Shown here piece after piece: positions 12,001 through 18,141 of a DNA stretch of 28,255 bases (positions are counted from its first letter, which is position 1; each line of letters starts with the position of its first letter). The position numbers and the translations under genes were made by a program. Source of the DNA: a virus; the IMG/VR virus record IMGVR_UViG_3300017958_001591, positions 1-28,255 of that record, one strand, 5' to 3'. Below the pieces are notes generated by a model. That model ran no database searches. It saw only the letters and a program-made list of their open reading frames with translations, and was not told the origin of the DNA.

Positions 12001-12555
12001 AACCATTCCGTTGCGTAATTTTTTACCGTTCATGTTTGGAGATGTTGTGCCATCTACAAATGTGTATTCTTTTTTGCCTATAATATCTTTTTCTATATTA
12101 ATAGGATTGTATTGATCCATTGTGATTGTAACAACACTTGGGCCTGTAAGTGACCAAAAATATTCTGCATGATTTATAAACTTGTCAACATTAATTGGTG
12201 GCATAAATGTTTGATAATTAGAACCAAACAATGTATTATGATTTCTTACATTAACACCATAAGTTTTAAGTATATCTATAAATTCATCATAGAAAATTAC
12301 ATTTTCACTTTCACCAGTAATAGGATTTAAATTGTTTACCGCTGGACTAAAAGCATAGTGGAATCTATCTGGATTCAGTGTGTCAATAAATGCTCCGGAT
12401 AAACCTGTGTCGTCACCGGTCTTCTTACCAATGTATCCGGAAAGCACAGTTGTATTTGCTTGGCTATATAATTGCTCTACAGTACTTTCGAAAAAGTTTT
12501 TAATTGCTGTAGTTTGCAATACAACTGGTAAATTGTTTACTAACTTATCGGCCAT
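1..12555 (-). CDS. Giant baseplate-region structural protein (gp7 position), partial, at least 4185 aa
   Basis: This open frame starts at an ATG whose first residues are MADKLVNNLPVV and runs without a stop to the window edge, so the C-terminus is missing. The start lies 7 nt after the gp6 stop, with an AAAGG ribosome site inside the end of gp6. Its place directly after gp25 and gp6 is that of T4 gene 7 (wedge protein, about 1030 aa), so a baseplate wedge or baseplate-periphery role is inferred from position. I cannot claim sequence similarity to gp7. The first 1000 residues contain motifs I associate with large virion proteins of marine T4-like phages: an IGHDGS motif near residue 870 and HPWEMLGF followed by PTWW near residue 991. 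The middle (about residues 1900-3150) is Ser/Thr/Asn-rich and looks like repeated beta-structure. Residues 3184-3309 form an intein-like Hint domain; residues 3361-3398 form a PGPSG repeat followed by a proline run. The last 870 residues are Gly/Ser-rich with scattered Cys. Confidence 0.85.
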   Translation of the reverse strand, partial: MADKLVNNLPVVLQTTAIKNFFESTVEQLYSQANTTVLSGYIGKKTGDDTGLSGAFIDTLNPDRFHYAFSPAVNNLNPITGESENVIFYDEFIDILKTYGVNVRNHNTLFGSNYQTFMPPINVDKFINHAEYFWSLTGPSVVTITMDQYNPINIEKDIIGKKEYTFVDGTTSPNMNGKKLRNGMVISFVGNYVIPSSYIATNYIVGGVGESIYLTKQSISNRMFGAQANQEYSDYMVIERGSVVGSAWSRCNHWYHRNNFLDVGDTLPDKKYRAQRPIIEFDRRIEMYNHGTNYRGEVDLFVTENLISDIQGQSTFTIDNVDLTNNMLIVFDNESETNKNIIYKVSGVGSSIALTAEGAVLATGDTFNIKNGINYSGIDYLVTDAGFQQAQNKTNVNQAPLFNLYDDKNRSLNNLGIYPSSSFDGCKIFSYKVGTGTNDSVLGFPLSYSQFKSASEISFENCIETASYNYKPFGSSTNSSIKGAFYYKLLGNKTEYHSYWKTVDALSRQKIHTTYTIDANIIEDKTLIYDIGAVPNTRLGTPSGYDIIVKKNSVIISDYTYNDGNIVFSKFDFKNGDIIEIEVVSDDGLRLINNSRYDIPLSWRNNPDKNDIEIIAEPQYLPHFKRFVESQDGFAGDALASNNFDSSPKDLIHATDITMSNDNLILGAFLLDDQPHNLLESIRFVGREYEKFKNRLKSEIQKYYNTFDTSLYSNEYLLEKVLRNTVSYSIGKGVFATSYILPYGDNFVEQTFDVTDVAEFEYTLDEYKDVALLENTALVYYKAFNDEFPRILLLDDEYTFSSTNPITVQLDSSKFTLSVGDTIIVKLYDENRDSAECPPTPSAMGIYPLHQPRIETDSSYQTPIDVVIGHDGSKTPTVGNITDDILLEFEKRIYNSCQKQFRDANSLPKLNTTDVRAGYFRDTDFEPKEYADLLRHNFIIWSSANKTDYQKNEFFDQNDKWTWNYRGNIDLPGHWRGWYNYYYDTVRPHTHPWEMLGFFEKPTWWDTQYGTDYTALNESMWNDLELGIIRQGPRENFADESYKIKNNFARPGLSNLLPVTKTGTLLSPGEISSNGSTTNSLNWSNARVASLDITDQFYDSQGHNNLPNGINVTYGTGTSARITWDTTGWDTVGVGFDSFQIANIYIRNDNIESGFQLYNYTFEQMGNSSIVPEGVVAQGFADELGDNFVGVTVTGVPIYSLKDENKTDASGTWHENPIYRNETAPKGTYIIEPKHAGLEEWSTTEHSPIVGFAWDGLPIYGPYGYADAMDSSSGITNIKSVFRLKSGTRSSGPGGYHTGEYLEDYEYDATDDSADGFVGFKPGLAKYNMRYGVTPESPTTPIYYYVTTVDYNGNPMFPYAFGGIKDSTDAIWGSSEPYTWSGKYYAVALKPEENNAGNITTVGELNAITSTYDIVTTVTGSGNLISNDWKFGDGAPVENAWKYSSSYPFAITEALLLAKPGRFVTLFADPTNTETPPAESFKLINKTDREIFKFKSADHFRIHGDLDANNDTIINTGYTQFIHSWLTYQGLNTKTDFVDKIRTVNTKLSHRVEGFTDKDTLKVRSDQFSSTSTRSSLIIPNENIEITIHSSPYKNRNFYSGVIVQKIENGYKVKGYDKNLGYFNTLKPNKFGPTSSFEVGGEAVEFVPWEPLTAYQKGTIVAYQDRFYRAPTFVTSSESFISSLWQSLSGLPTRGSVKGVIYQESLPEVVRVEYDTVFATHQEVFEFLIALGNYHESLGFDFGGFDVGINDARNWTYAGKQFLFWIAGGWQNNNTIELSPMATKVAFESETGFIAKVNRIERSQFNLIDQNGKAIQPTECEIVRVDNRIEVIPPSGTQIYGCLLYTKEIEHALTVDNLTEFNDTIYNPLYNQKQNRLRLKGKKTANWDGRFSSEGFIIQGDELKPNLDNMAQSLGRYHELGFVPVEKHLYERARGLFGYTEKSYLSDLEMDDDTQFEFYSGMIREKGTIPSLQKISKSNNIIQGNMTIFDEWAVKVGDFGDLENDQAIELKIDRDDIVSDPQLITLAFPEDTTGVVDKINVVSTSHRYHSVPSIEINQPIKDPKITATAKAVLNSAGEISSIEVTNEGSGYEQTTGLNIIASNILISDTRHLFKSPQAQSTAIVSDNLSGMTLSNITITDHFGNANVDIDVSSASNLYMIADAINNNADVNANIKASFATFNMVVDGDYDVDEIAPVNVQGRISIVGSDFTLTESGTTLSDLNLTPGRYQPKQSFSIDTFDAKTDGTGSETNASHIAMTINGTAVPSDNGNNWVYDHGSRTALSFVTSGIPNSQKIIPGSGGLVSPDTVYSGNITLISPFNNKTFNVDANNIVATENIYPHVDVYVNGDRLVNTPDWKRYEFLSSTSLKIYDVGSLKNKMLAAGANIYIKEHSTITLNENYQGDLPNATIRIKVTATDNITALVKSKRIYEITPDVKNDDTILIDIDDNKRFLKKPLGVKENGLWPTTANIDWRGAVDEKFREIPNAGYVHKANVDFRAFRPQDIRSFFVDTNLVQPDEGHTIHVAKSENKTWNVYQLKNIEANTSYIENEAGQRSAYLYTDKDLFEYTDNNQIHDIDTGRFLDYHLIVKDTNLNEKFVVWTNQEVVNAKQVRISNLSSVKMVEANIVSIAPSIDSTYEITNFSSTVSKISSASAAALANNTVRITAATDGLFDGSTVSFGSALGNTFPLYGNTFVVGNVEIGRFTVSLSNAQYNAFVTTDWANQGNGIVDVGNLVLETRSKTLVTSVDHPFLSGQKVKITDAGTYNGVFNVESATANTFIINVPYYANTATTGNIVTKNLKITFDKDLGITGYTGKIGIHNFPISYYNKVVNAHLTRDNYMQVLDLYPWQNKTSYANFTLTANANIATLGDITGELITQANSGATAIVVGQNDSVLTLQQVNGSFTYKGTDTLSSNVTGTLNAYPTKVSTQAVVSTLDHDVINPNFSTIKLDNIKSADGMVESFNRRQAMMRAWLGYRGSFSMNFPWLDNPTNIPGGINNTAGGTPYVTNQVLNSGAIDMTDIAVTGQITSNPIANDYSGFNLDFDSESIPTTFDPSSYTNSQPTPIKIPDNFNPLGLPSYLNPVTPGVNYSSTGTSSAVGPDLTSLQNWLDNYGGSGATQLGSGFGWNFNIDVDAIQDYIDGLTGPTGPADSNTTGPGPWTDDAITLTTDIKPIDIPIITSCPAPEMPIKISQDGKTKPAGDLSVGDVVYTAHEDTGEYGLYNVTYVEIKQEQRLKVKFDDGFEFIGSYTHKFKVGDDWVEIQDLHVGDNVQGVNIVSIEDDIIDDIVVITVEDAHTYIVGELLSHNKTFQQTTPCNNTYADGDYDPTTCLLYCDKYYNYPHFSPDPGPIPGTTCTPGPGPSGPGPSGPGPSGPGPSGPGPSGPGPSGPSGPGPSGSGPITNGGALAGLKSKCEQSDPIIKPEPPYNPPPPPEPPEYSFSLTYDKPSVEEGGMLKLMITAGKLDSSKTVYLCTSGSWNDYKVTFYSAELGKQDVFNDNSLDRKLDIEYIELPDGTRYTGDDLRIFRPSNNSARQKSNGGAGSGGLDGLGGLPINFAFGQSTYGPILIKTAIDEQEDYDFYTNEVTKAESLMWSLTDQQLDDNGLIPDAIGDTFFDKPNTQYATDPVSTFYDGAVAQIINSSVAPPVPATCDKWLRFFATQASGGAYSQSSGSHKYFYTLDCKGKVSLVFHGYSAGDKFSVHQVASKSTALSSSNKKFSTSLSENKVRNATTSEKDYLLASANNANSQYLTSLKNSVSKNFVREPASKDYIQYTGVIEGTLNPTDGEIVVVVVEAASGSSIYAMCVDVPSMNGLSKDALKSQNSNPGGKTTSGGSDDSDYGTGSYGTGTGYNTPIYSPTGYYTGSSYLGGKYANIWDSNNYYQNFAGWSQTPMTGFRSIPKALRKTTPTKFVSAQNYGIYKPISTTGINYSNTTSQRVSGGKVKPLATPSPRPIPLFPRAIRSRDGANTLFGSLISSIANGQDILFGIPKPITTGLPDGVPVYAEDAFSGDITLKDINFSETTPLADIPGYPGDGQDDDTLYPNITDFNYTENPVITITPTRRTEGGIHIPAGNPIFCNIYKPTPSVKISRDDVIGATPGDVLIINGESVSLPGGGFAGFAENLKCVDIPGATVTTVSGSDTEYVKISSCSNAPLTFRNGCAGSGAYSEILDFHVVKRFTQDQG
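2362..2475 (-). repeat. 15-nt tandem repeat encoding PGPSG pentapeptides
   Basis: In the giant frame, residues 3361-3398 read as seven PGPSG units, with one partial PSG between the sixth and seventh. Units are 15 nt with silent changes at third positions. Glycines alternate at spacings of 3 and 2, so this is not a collagen Gly-X-Y helix; it resembles GPGXX turn-forming elastomeric repeats. It is followed by a proline-rich run (PPYNPPPPPEPPE, residues 3426-3438) and probably acts as a flexible or extended linker just downstream of the Hint domain. Confidence 0.9.
2629..3006 (-). other. Intein-like Hint domain inside the giant protein
   Basis: Residues 3184-3309 of the giant frame show the intein/Hint blocks in order. 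Block A begins at Cys3184 (CPAPEMPIKI), followed by DG at 3196-3197 and a GDL...VGDVV segment at 3203-3211. Block B is SYTHKFKV with His3253 and Ser three residues before it. The C-terminal blocks are VEDAHTYIVGELLSHN, with His3298, the penultimate His3308 and terminal Asn3309. At 126 residues it has no room for a homing endonuclease. The residue after Asn is Lys, not Cys, Ser or Thr, so the nucleophile for standard protein splicing is absent. From the family, Cys1 thioester chemistry and Asn cyclisation could still cleave the chain. It resembles bacterial-intein-like domains seen in other phage tail proteins. Confidence 0.85.
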
Positions 12556-12562
12556 TTAAATT

Positions 12563-15500
12563 TTACCTTTTTACACTTAAAGTTTGTTGACTAATTTTTT
12601 CTACAACTTCTATATCATTCACAGTAGCGGTATTTAAAAACAATTCATCTGGTTCACCTTTTACTTGGAAAAGATCACCAAACTTACCACTAGTGTTTCT
12701 AGGTACAATAACTATACTACCTATATTACTGCCCAATCTTTGATGCACATAACTGCTGAGTTCTGTAAAGTAAAAAGTTTCACCAAACTCCCAATTATCT
12801 ACATTAAAGTATGTGTCAAATGCTTTAATAATTCTACTTCGAATTTCGTTGTCGCTAAGTGTAGAACTTTTTAGTTTGACAACTCTAAATTTTGCTTGTA
12901 CGCTTTCGTCTGCATCATCACCAAATAATTTCTTAAATTTGGCACTCTTAAATACCAATGTATCACTTGCTGATTTGAATTCTTGTAAACCTTTAAATTC
13001 GTTTGCTAATTCTGAACTGGTTGGCGGATATGGCCATTCAGTGCCAGGTACTTTTTTGTACTTCAATACATCACTGTAATATGTACTAGTTAACACTAAC
13101 ATTTCAACCACATTACTAATGCTAGGATCAATTCTCACATCTTTAGGTGCAACATGCTTCCATTTAAAAATCACTTCGTCGTTGCTTTGTGATGCAGTAT
13201 TTTGACCTGCTGACCTACCATTTCTCACATAAAATTCGTCTTCGTCTTTTTCTATTGCAGATACAATCTGAGGATTAGTGCTCTGCTTAGTTAATTGAAA
13301 AATCTTTTTGGTATCCACTGCATACAACAACAATCCGTTTAATGCGCCTACATTATTTTCAAATTCACTTACTAAGGTTTGCTTTTTAAGTATTACCAAA
13401 TTTATGTTGTCTAGGCTCTTAGTATTAGCATAACTACCAGGACTAATTTCTCTTGTGCCTATATTAACACTAATACTTGTTTCGTTTCTTAAGTCCTCAA
13501 TAACACCAGTAAAAGGTCTACTATATTTGTAACCATCAAAATCTGTATAGTGGTCAAAGAACACTAAATCATGTTTATTAACAAACTCTCTAAATTGTAA
13601 TGGTCTATCAGGAACTAGATCGCCATCAACATCGTATGCTGATACAATAACTTTACGATTGTCTGTAAATCCGTCATTGTATTTGACCGGCTCTACCACA
13701 GTCCATTTAATATCATTATCAAGTTTATCCTTGTCGTATGAATAATTAACAACCATTTGATCTCTGCTTAATCCGCCTGCATCTCTTACATAAGTATGTG
13801 CGTTTTCATTCCAATTCTTAATCCTAATATTTCCTGTTTGAAGAGTTGGATTGGAATCAAGTAACAGTACTCTACCTGTTGCATTTGCGTTAGCAGTATC
13901 GTTATTAGGACCATAACTGTATGTGCCTGTTGTGGCATTAGCATGATAAATTTCTAATTGCTCAGTATCGCTGTTATAATCTCTATAAATTATTTCACCG
14001 TTAGCGGCCAAAATGTTATATCCAAATGTTGTGTTATTGAATTCAAATGTAACCTGTCCTGGCCAAAAGTTAATAATACCGCTGTTGTTTGAAAGTGTAA
14101 TATTACTATAACTAGCATTGGCACCGCTATCATCGGTTTTAAAATATGTAGGCAAATTTACTATTGCTGGATTAACAAATACATTAGATGGTCGATCACC
14201 ATTTCTAAATATGCCTAAATTTGTTTTCCAATCTACAGTAACATCATACCACTTGGTATTTCTTGCTCTCAAAGGAATATTTGTTAGATATCCGTTTGGC
14301 TGATACAAGTCACCGCTTAAATCACTTCTAAATACATCACCTTTAAACGAATCGCCTAAACCATCTGAATTAGAATCTATCCAAGTAAATGTTTCTGAAC
14401 TACCAGGTTTAAAGTTTAGTTTTGTAAATGTAATTAAATCCTGATTTGCGGCATTATCAGAATCAAGTATTTTTGAGTTTTGTATATTATAAAACTTAAG
14501 ATCTTTTTTACTTTCAACTATGTAATGCTGACCTCTACTAGTAACATTGTATGTTGTTTTTCCGTTGACTGTTCCTGCAAACTCACATAGCACTAACCAA
14601 CTTGCATCAAGTCCATTGCCGGATGTGTTTCTAGAATAAAAAGGTGACCATTCACCGGTCTTGTCTATATTCGTATTTTGTATAACATACCAAAAGTCTT
14701 TTTCTGAATCGTACCCTAATGCAAAGGTTCTTTTGTTTTCTAACTCAGTGCCAATCAATGATCTTTCATTTCTATCAGTGGCAAATTCTTTTCTAATACT
14801 AGGAATATAGTCTGTAACTTTCCAGTTATGTTGAATCTTATCACTTATCTGTATAGGTGCAACTCCTGTGCTTAATCCACTGCTGAGTTCACCATTATTA
14901 TCGACTCGTGTAAGTCTAGCCCAAGTCCAATCGGATGGATCTCTAGGATTCTCAAATCTTAAGAAATTATTTTCTTGGAACATTTTAAACATAAACTTGC
15001 CAGTTGTATTATTAAAATAATTGTTCACCAAAACATTTTCCTGTCCTGCTACAGAAGATTTTTCTGTAAAATAACCTGTCTGGCTTTTGCCTGTTACAAC
15101 TGGTAATGATTTAAATAATATATCATGCCTTTCAATGTTGAATTTGTTTGTATCCAAATCCATCCAGCCTTCTCTGTATTGGTTATAAACAAAATTACTC
15201 AATCTCTGATTTTTAAGTATTTTAGGTAATGTTACTGTTAATACTTCAGAAACTGTATTATTAATACCTACTGTAAATTGGCTTGTAACTGTTTTACTTT
15301 CACTATACAATGCACCATCTTGTGCAAATGTTTCTAAATTCTGATATGTTCCTGTCGGATCATTAATATCAATATATCTACTATGGCCGGCATGAGTTCT
15401 ATTAATTGCTTTTAGTTTTGTAATATTACTGCTTTGACTAAACGGAAACACATTATAATCCTGTGCAGAAACCATTCTGTTTTGTGTATAGAATGCTTGC

Positions 15501-16765
15501 GGTGCTCTCTGTTTAATAGCACCCAATGTTTCTGCTGGCAAACTGTTTTTCACAGTGTACTTTAAACTACATGTAATAGTTAATGTGTGCTTTTCGCCAG
15601 TTGCATTTTCATAAGGAATAGGTATCTGTATGTTTCTTGCCATTGCAGGAGTAATTGTAAATGCTTCAGGTAAACTAACCCTGTGATACATTTTAAATCT
15701 ACCGTAAGGAATATTACCAAATGTACCGTCTGGGAATTTTAATCTTATACCTGCATTATCAATATTTTCTATAGAATATAAATTCTTCTCACCTAGTGTG
15801 AGATCGTTATATGTTAATGTTTGTCCAACAGTGTTAGGTACTCGTTGCCATTTATTTAAAGTTACACCATTTGAATCTAATTCTGATAACCAAACATCAC
15901 TTTCGTTAATGTTTGGTATATTAACATTTTCAATTCTATTTTCAATAGGTGTAATGTAGTTAAAATCGTTAGTACCTAATGTACCCTGCTTAAACATCAA
16001 GAAGAATCCGGTATCATCACTGCCTATACCTTTACCATCGTTTCTGTAAATTAAATTAAAGTTATTAAGTTGATTAGGGTGTTGTTCTTCAAACACGCCG
16101 CCGTCTTTAAAATCTGGATTAACAACCTCAAAGTTTAATTGTCTATTGTTGACACTAATTTTAAAAGGAAAACTAATAGGAGCATTTAATTGAGTTTGTA
16201 TTTCATAAATGTCTGTTGGCACATCTGCTACTTTACCTGACTTTACAGGCGCACTATATCTATTACTACTGCTCATCGCAGAATTTAATACTAATAAAAA
16301 TTGCTCGTAACTGTCAGGATTATTTGCATCATCAAAGAAAATGTTTACATTGTTAAGATTATTACCAGCACTGTCTGTAACAGTTTCTGATGTTCTAATA
16401 GAATCAACTTTTAATAGCCCGCTTGCACAAATATTTCTTCTTGGATTGTAGCCAAGCATTCTTGCAAGTTTAAAAACAGAGTCGCGTCTTTCAGCAGTTT
16501 CTAAAAAGTTTTCTCTGCTGTTGAGATCCATTCTGAATGCCAGTGACTGAGATATAAACGCCAGCATTTCAATGATAGCAATAAACTCAGAACTTTCTGT
16601 GTAGTCGTTAAAGTTTTCAGGAAAGTTTGTTTTGATATAATCGACTAGAGCATTTTTAATGGTGTCAAAATCATACGCCTGGAAATCAACCTGGCTAAAT
16701 GCTTTATATGCAACTTTCCAATCTTCTGCCGCAAATAAATTATTCTGTCTATTAACTAAAGCCAT
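12563..16765 (-). CDS. 6: Baseplate wedge protein gp6-like, 1400 aa
   Basis: This is the gp6-type wedge subunit, which in T4 forms the ring connecting the baseplate wedges. The N-terminal 100 residues (NRQNNLFAAEDWKVAYKAF, then a long helical segment ending in LARMLGYNPRR) match the conserved gp6 N-terminus as I know it. The order gp25-gp6 supports the assignment. The protein is about twice the T4 length (about 660 aa). The extra mass appears to lie in the middle and C-terminal half, which is rich in Asn, Asp, Thr and aromatic residues and contains short acidic stretches such as SNSDGLGDSF. The ATG follows the gp25 stop by 2 nt, and an AGAGAG ribosome site sits in the last gp25 codons, so translation is probably coupled. 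I assign it with good confidence from the N-terminus and synteny; the function of the enlarged part is unknown. Confidence 0.85.
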   Translation of the reverse strand: MALVNRQNNLFAAEDWKVAYKAFSQVDFQAYDFDTIKNALVDYIKTNFPENFNDYTESSEFIAIIEMLAFISQSLAFRMDLNSRENFLETAERRDSVFKLARMLGYNPRRNICASGLLKVDSIRTSETVTDSAGNNLNNVNIFFDDANNPDSYEQFLLVLNSAMSSSNRYSAPVKSGKVADVPTDIYEIQTQLNAPISFPFKISVNNRQLNFEVVNPDFKDGGVFEEQHPNQLNNFNLIYRNDGKGIGSDDTGFFLMFKQGTLGTNDFNYITPIENRIENVNIPNINESDVWLSELDSNGVTLNKWQRVPNTVGQTLTYNDLTLGEKNLYSIENIDNAGIRLKFPDGTFGNIPYGRFKMYHRVSLPEAFTITPAMARNIQIPIPYENATGEKHTLTITCSLKYTVKNSLPAETLGAIKQRAPQAFYTQNRMVSAQDYNVFPFSQSSNITKLKAINRTHAGHSRYIDINDPTGTYQNLETFAQDGALYSESKTVTSQFTVGINNTVSEVLTVTLPKILKNQRLSNFVYNQYREGWMDLDTNKFNIERHDILFKSLPVVTGKSQTGYFTEKSSVAGQENVLVNNYFNNTTGKFMFKMFQENNFLRFENPRDPSDWTWARLTRVDNNGELSSGLSTGVAPIQISDKIQHNWKVTDYIPSIRKEFATDRNERSLIGTELENKRTFALGYDSEKDFWYVIQNTNIDKTGEWSPFYSRNTSGNGLDASWLVLCEFAGTVNGKTTYNVTSRGQHYIVESKKDLKFYNIQNSKILDSDNAANQDLITFTKLNFKPGSSETFTWIDSNSDGLGDSFKGDVFRSDLSGDLYQPNGYLTNIPLRARNTKWYDVTVDWKTNLGIFRNGDRPSNVFVNPAIVNLPTYFKTDDSGANASYSNITLSNNSGIINFWPGQVTFEFNNTTFGYNILAANGEIIYRDYNSDTEQLEIYHANATTGTYSYGPNNDTANANATGRVLLLDSNPTLQTGNIRIKNWNENAHTYVRDAGGLSRDQMVVNYSYDKDKLDNDIKWTVVEPVKYNDGFTDNRKVIVSAYDVDGDLVPDRPLQFREFVNKHDLVFFDHYTDFDGYKYSRPFTGVIEDLRNETSISVNIGTREISPGSYANTKSLDNINLVILKKQTLVSEFENNVGALNGLLLYAVDTKKIFQLTKQSTNPQIVSAIEKDEDEFYVRNGRSAGQNTASQSNDEVIFKWKHVAPKDVRIDPSISNVVEMLVLTSTYYSDVLKYKKVPGTEWPYPPTSSELANEFKGLQEFKSASDTLVFKSAKFKKLFGDDADESVQAKFRVVKLKSSTLSDNEIRSRIIKAFDTYFNVDNWEFGETFYFTELSSYVHQRLGSNIGSIVIVPRNTSGKFGDLFQVKGEPDELFLNTATVNDIEVVEKISQQTLSVKR

Positions 16766-16767
16766 TT

Positions 16768-17130
16768 TTAATTCTCTCTTGTAAACTCAAGATACAGTGC
16801 ATCTTCTGCGTTTAAGTAAACAAAGTTTAATGCTACTTCTACTCTAATAGAATGGTCAGTTCGTAGCATCTTAATATCTCGCAATTCAACTCTTGTTTCT
16901 TTTTCTATAATTCTTTCTATATCTTCTCTAATTTCATTATCTGTAACTAGATCCTCAGGATTCATTAGCAAGTCATGAACAATACAACCAAAATCCGGTC
17001 TCATTACTCGCTCGCCTTTCTTGGTGTAAAATTCATTCAGTAGATCTCTTTTCACCAATTCTATATCTGTAAGAGTATATGGTGCCCTAATATTGTCTAC
17101 TGTATTGAATCCTTTGAATACTGTTGCCAT
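16768..17130 (-). CDS. 25: Baseplate wedge protein gp25 (lysozyme-like GPW/gp25 family)
   Basis: This is a 120-residue protein starting MATVFKGFNTVD. It has the gp25 family core: a conserved YTLTDIELVKRDLLNEFYT helix, RVMRPDFGC, then EIREDIERIIEKETRVEL and a C-terminal beta strand pair. In T4, gp25 sits in the inner baseplate and nucleates sheath polymerisation through a gp25-like fold shared with sheath proteins. The frame is open further upstream (ATGs at 17151 and 17145). I prefer the start at 17130 because a late-promoter-like box (17136-17143) lies just 5 nt upstream and would exclude the earlier ATGs. No Shine-Dalgarno sequence is visible before any of the three. It is the first gene of the gp25-gp6-giant-protein block. 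Confidence 0.9.
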   Translation of the reverse strand: MATVFKGFNTVDNIRAPYTLTDIELVKRDLLNEFYTKKGERVMRPDFGCIVHDLLMNPEDLVTDNEIREDIERIIEKETRVELRDIKMLRTDHSIRVEVALNFVYLNAEDALYLEFTREN

Positions 17131-17135
17131 ACAAG

Positions 17136-17143
17136 TATTTATC
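17136..17143 (-). promoter_or_regulatory. Putative late promoter box GATAAATA upstream of gp25
   Basis: On the minus strand the octamer GATAAATA differs at one base from the T4 late box TATAAATA. The same octamer precedes the gp48-like gene at 24741-24748. In T4 transcription begins about six bases after this box, which here falls at or next to the gp25 ATG at 17130. Confidence 0.55.
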
Positions 17144-17264
17144 ATAATCATTAACTATAGTTTTAATTAAAGAAAAAGTGGTTGACAGGGCGTAAAAAGT
17201 GTGTATAATAAGCAATGTTGTAGTAAATACAACTGTTATTTTTACTAACAAGAGGAACAATTAA
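17144..17264. other. Divergent intergenic region between gp25 and accessory cassette
   Basis: The gap between gp25 and the 83-aa gene (17131-17264) is one of only two real intergenic gaps in the window. It holds the late box for gp25 (minus strand), a sigma70 promoter and leader for the cassette (plus strand), and the plus-strand ribosome site at 17251-17256. I see no hairpin terminator in it. Confidence 0.7.
17182..17209 (+). promoter_or_regulatory. Host sigma70-type promoter for the accessory cassette
   Basis: TTGACA at 17182-17187 and TATAAT at 17204-17209 are separated by 16 nt, a perfect match to both hexamers. The segment before the -10 reads GTGTG. The promoter at 24796-24823 is built the same way. 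It drives the plus-strand gene at 17265 with a leader of about 50 nt. Confidence 0.85.
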
Positions 17265-17516
17265 ATGTTCAAGATCAAAAATGAGTTTGATCGTATTTGT
17301 GTGTTAGCCGATGTTGCTAACAAAAAACTTAACTTTAAGAGGTTCCATACAATGTCTGCTACCAAGCAGAAGTATGCACAGTTTGGAATCTATGATAGTG
17401 TTAACAAAAAGTTTGTTCTTTTTGACACTATTTACTTTGCAGGTCACTATGGCTACGATAAACATGTTAAGCCACAGGAATTTGTAGAGATGGAGAAACT
17501 TATCAAGAATGTCTAA
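17265..17516 (+). CDS. Hypothetical protein, 83 aa, first gene of accessory cassette
   Basis: I do not recognise this family. It is a small basic protein (MFKIKNEFDRICVLADV) rich in Lys, Phe and Tyr, with no signal peptide or membrane segment. A good ribosome site (AGAGGA, 17251-17256) lies 8 nt before the ATG, and a strong sigma70-type promoter is just upstream, so early expression is likely. Its 3' end overlaps the hydrolase gene by 8 nt, which implies translational coupling. The promoter, ribosome site and tight overlap argue that it is a real gene rather than a chance frame. Confidence 0.7.
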   Translation: MFKIKNEFDRICVLADVANKKLNFKRFHTMSATKQKYAQFGIYDSVNKKFVLFDTIYFAGHYGYDKHVKPQEFVEMEKLIKNV

Positions 17517-18141
17517 AATCTTATATCTACATGGTGCTAATGCTTCGCCTGATAATTTTAATTATTATAAATTAATTTTGCCAAAACATGACAGCATAGC
17601 ACCTATGTATGATATGGATGAAGATCCTTTTGATGTTGTGGACTCTGTGACTAGAAAGGTCCGCCGTGAACTAGGTGATGAACCTATCACGGTGGTCGGC
17701 CACAGTTTTGGCGGATTAATTGGTGCTTGGTATAGTGCCATTAATCCCAGCCAAGTTAAACACCTAGTTACTATTGCTACACCGTGGCAAGGCACACCTG
17801 TTGCTAGAATTTTTGGTTATTTTTTTAGAAACTCGAAAATGTTCCAAAACACTAGGCCAGGTGCTGATGTTTTAAATTTACTGCAATCTAAAAAGTTTAA
17901 CGGTATGCATACTAACATTGTTTGTACTCGAGGTGGCAATCCTGTTGCCGGTATGGGCAGTCAAGCCAATGACGGCATGGTAAGTGTTAGTAGCCAAAGT
18001 GCTACACCGCCTCTATTCAAAAACAGCGAAAATTTCTTTATTGAGGCTGGACATAGCGGAATTTTGTTAAATAATACTGCAACAGAGTTATTAACTAAAT
18101 GTATATTCGAGGAAAATTGTGAGCCAAAATCTCAATCTTAA
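17509..18141 (+). CDS. Alpha/beta hydrolase (lipase/esterase-like), 210 aa
   Basis: This is an alpha/beta-hydrolase-fold enzyme. The N-terminus has the first strand and oxyanion loop (ILYLHGANASPDNF). The nucleophile elbow is VVGHSFGG with Ser66. Asp155 in SQANDGMVSV and His182 in EAGHSGILLN complete a plausible catalytic triad in the right order. The ATPWQGTPVAR segment after the elbow is typical of lipases and PGAP1-like esterases. There is no signal peptide, so it should act in the cytoplasm. The substrate is unknown; ester hydrolysis of lipid or acylated compounds is possible. It overlaps the preceding 83-aa gene by 8 nt and the following gene by 23 nt, so all three are one operon. The cassette is transcribed against the surrounding baseplate genes. 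Confidence 0.85.
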   Translation: MSKILYLHGANASPDNFNYYKLILPKHDSIAPMYDMDEDPFDVVDSVTRKVRRELGDEPITVVGHSFGGLIGAWYSAINPSQVKHLVTIATPWQGTPVARIFGYFFRNSKMFQNTRPGADVLNLLQSKKFNGMHTNIVCTRGGNPVAGMGSQANDGMVSVSSQSATPPLFKNSENFFIEAGHSGILLNNTATELLTKCIFEENCEPKSQS

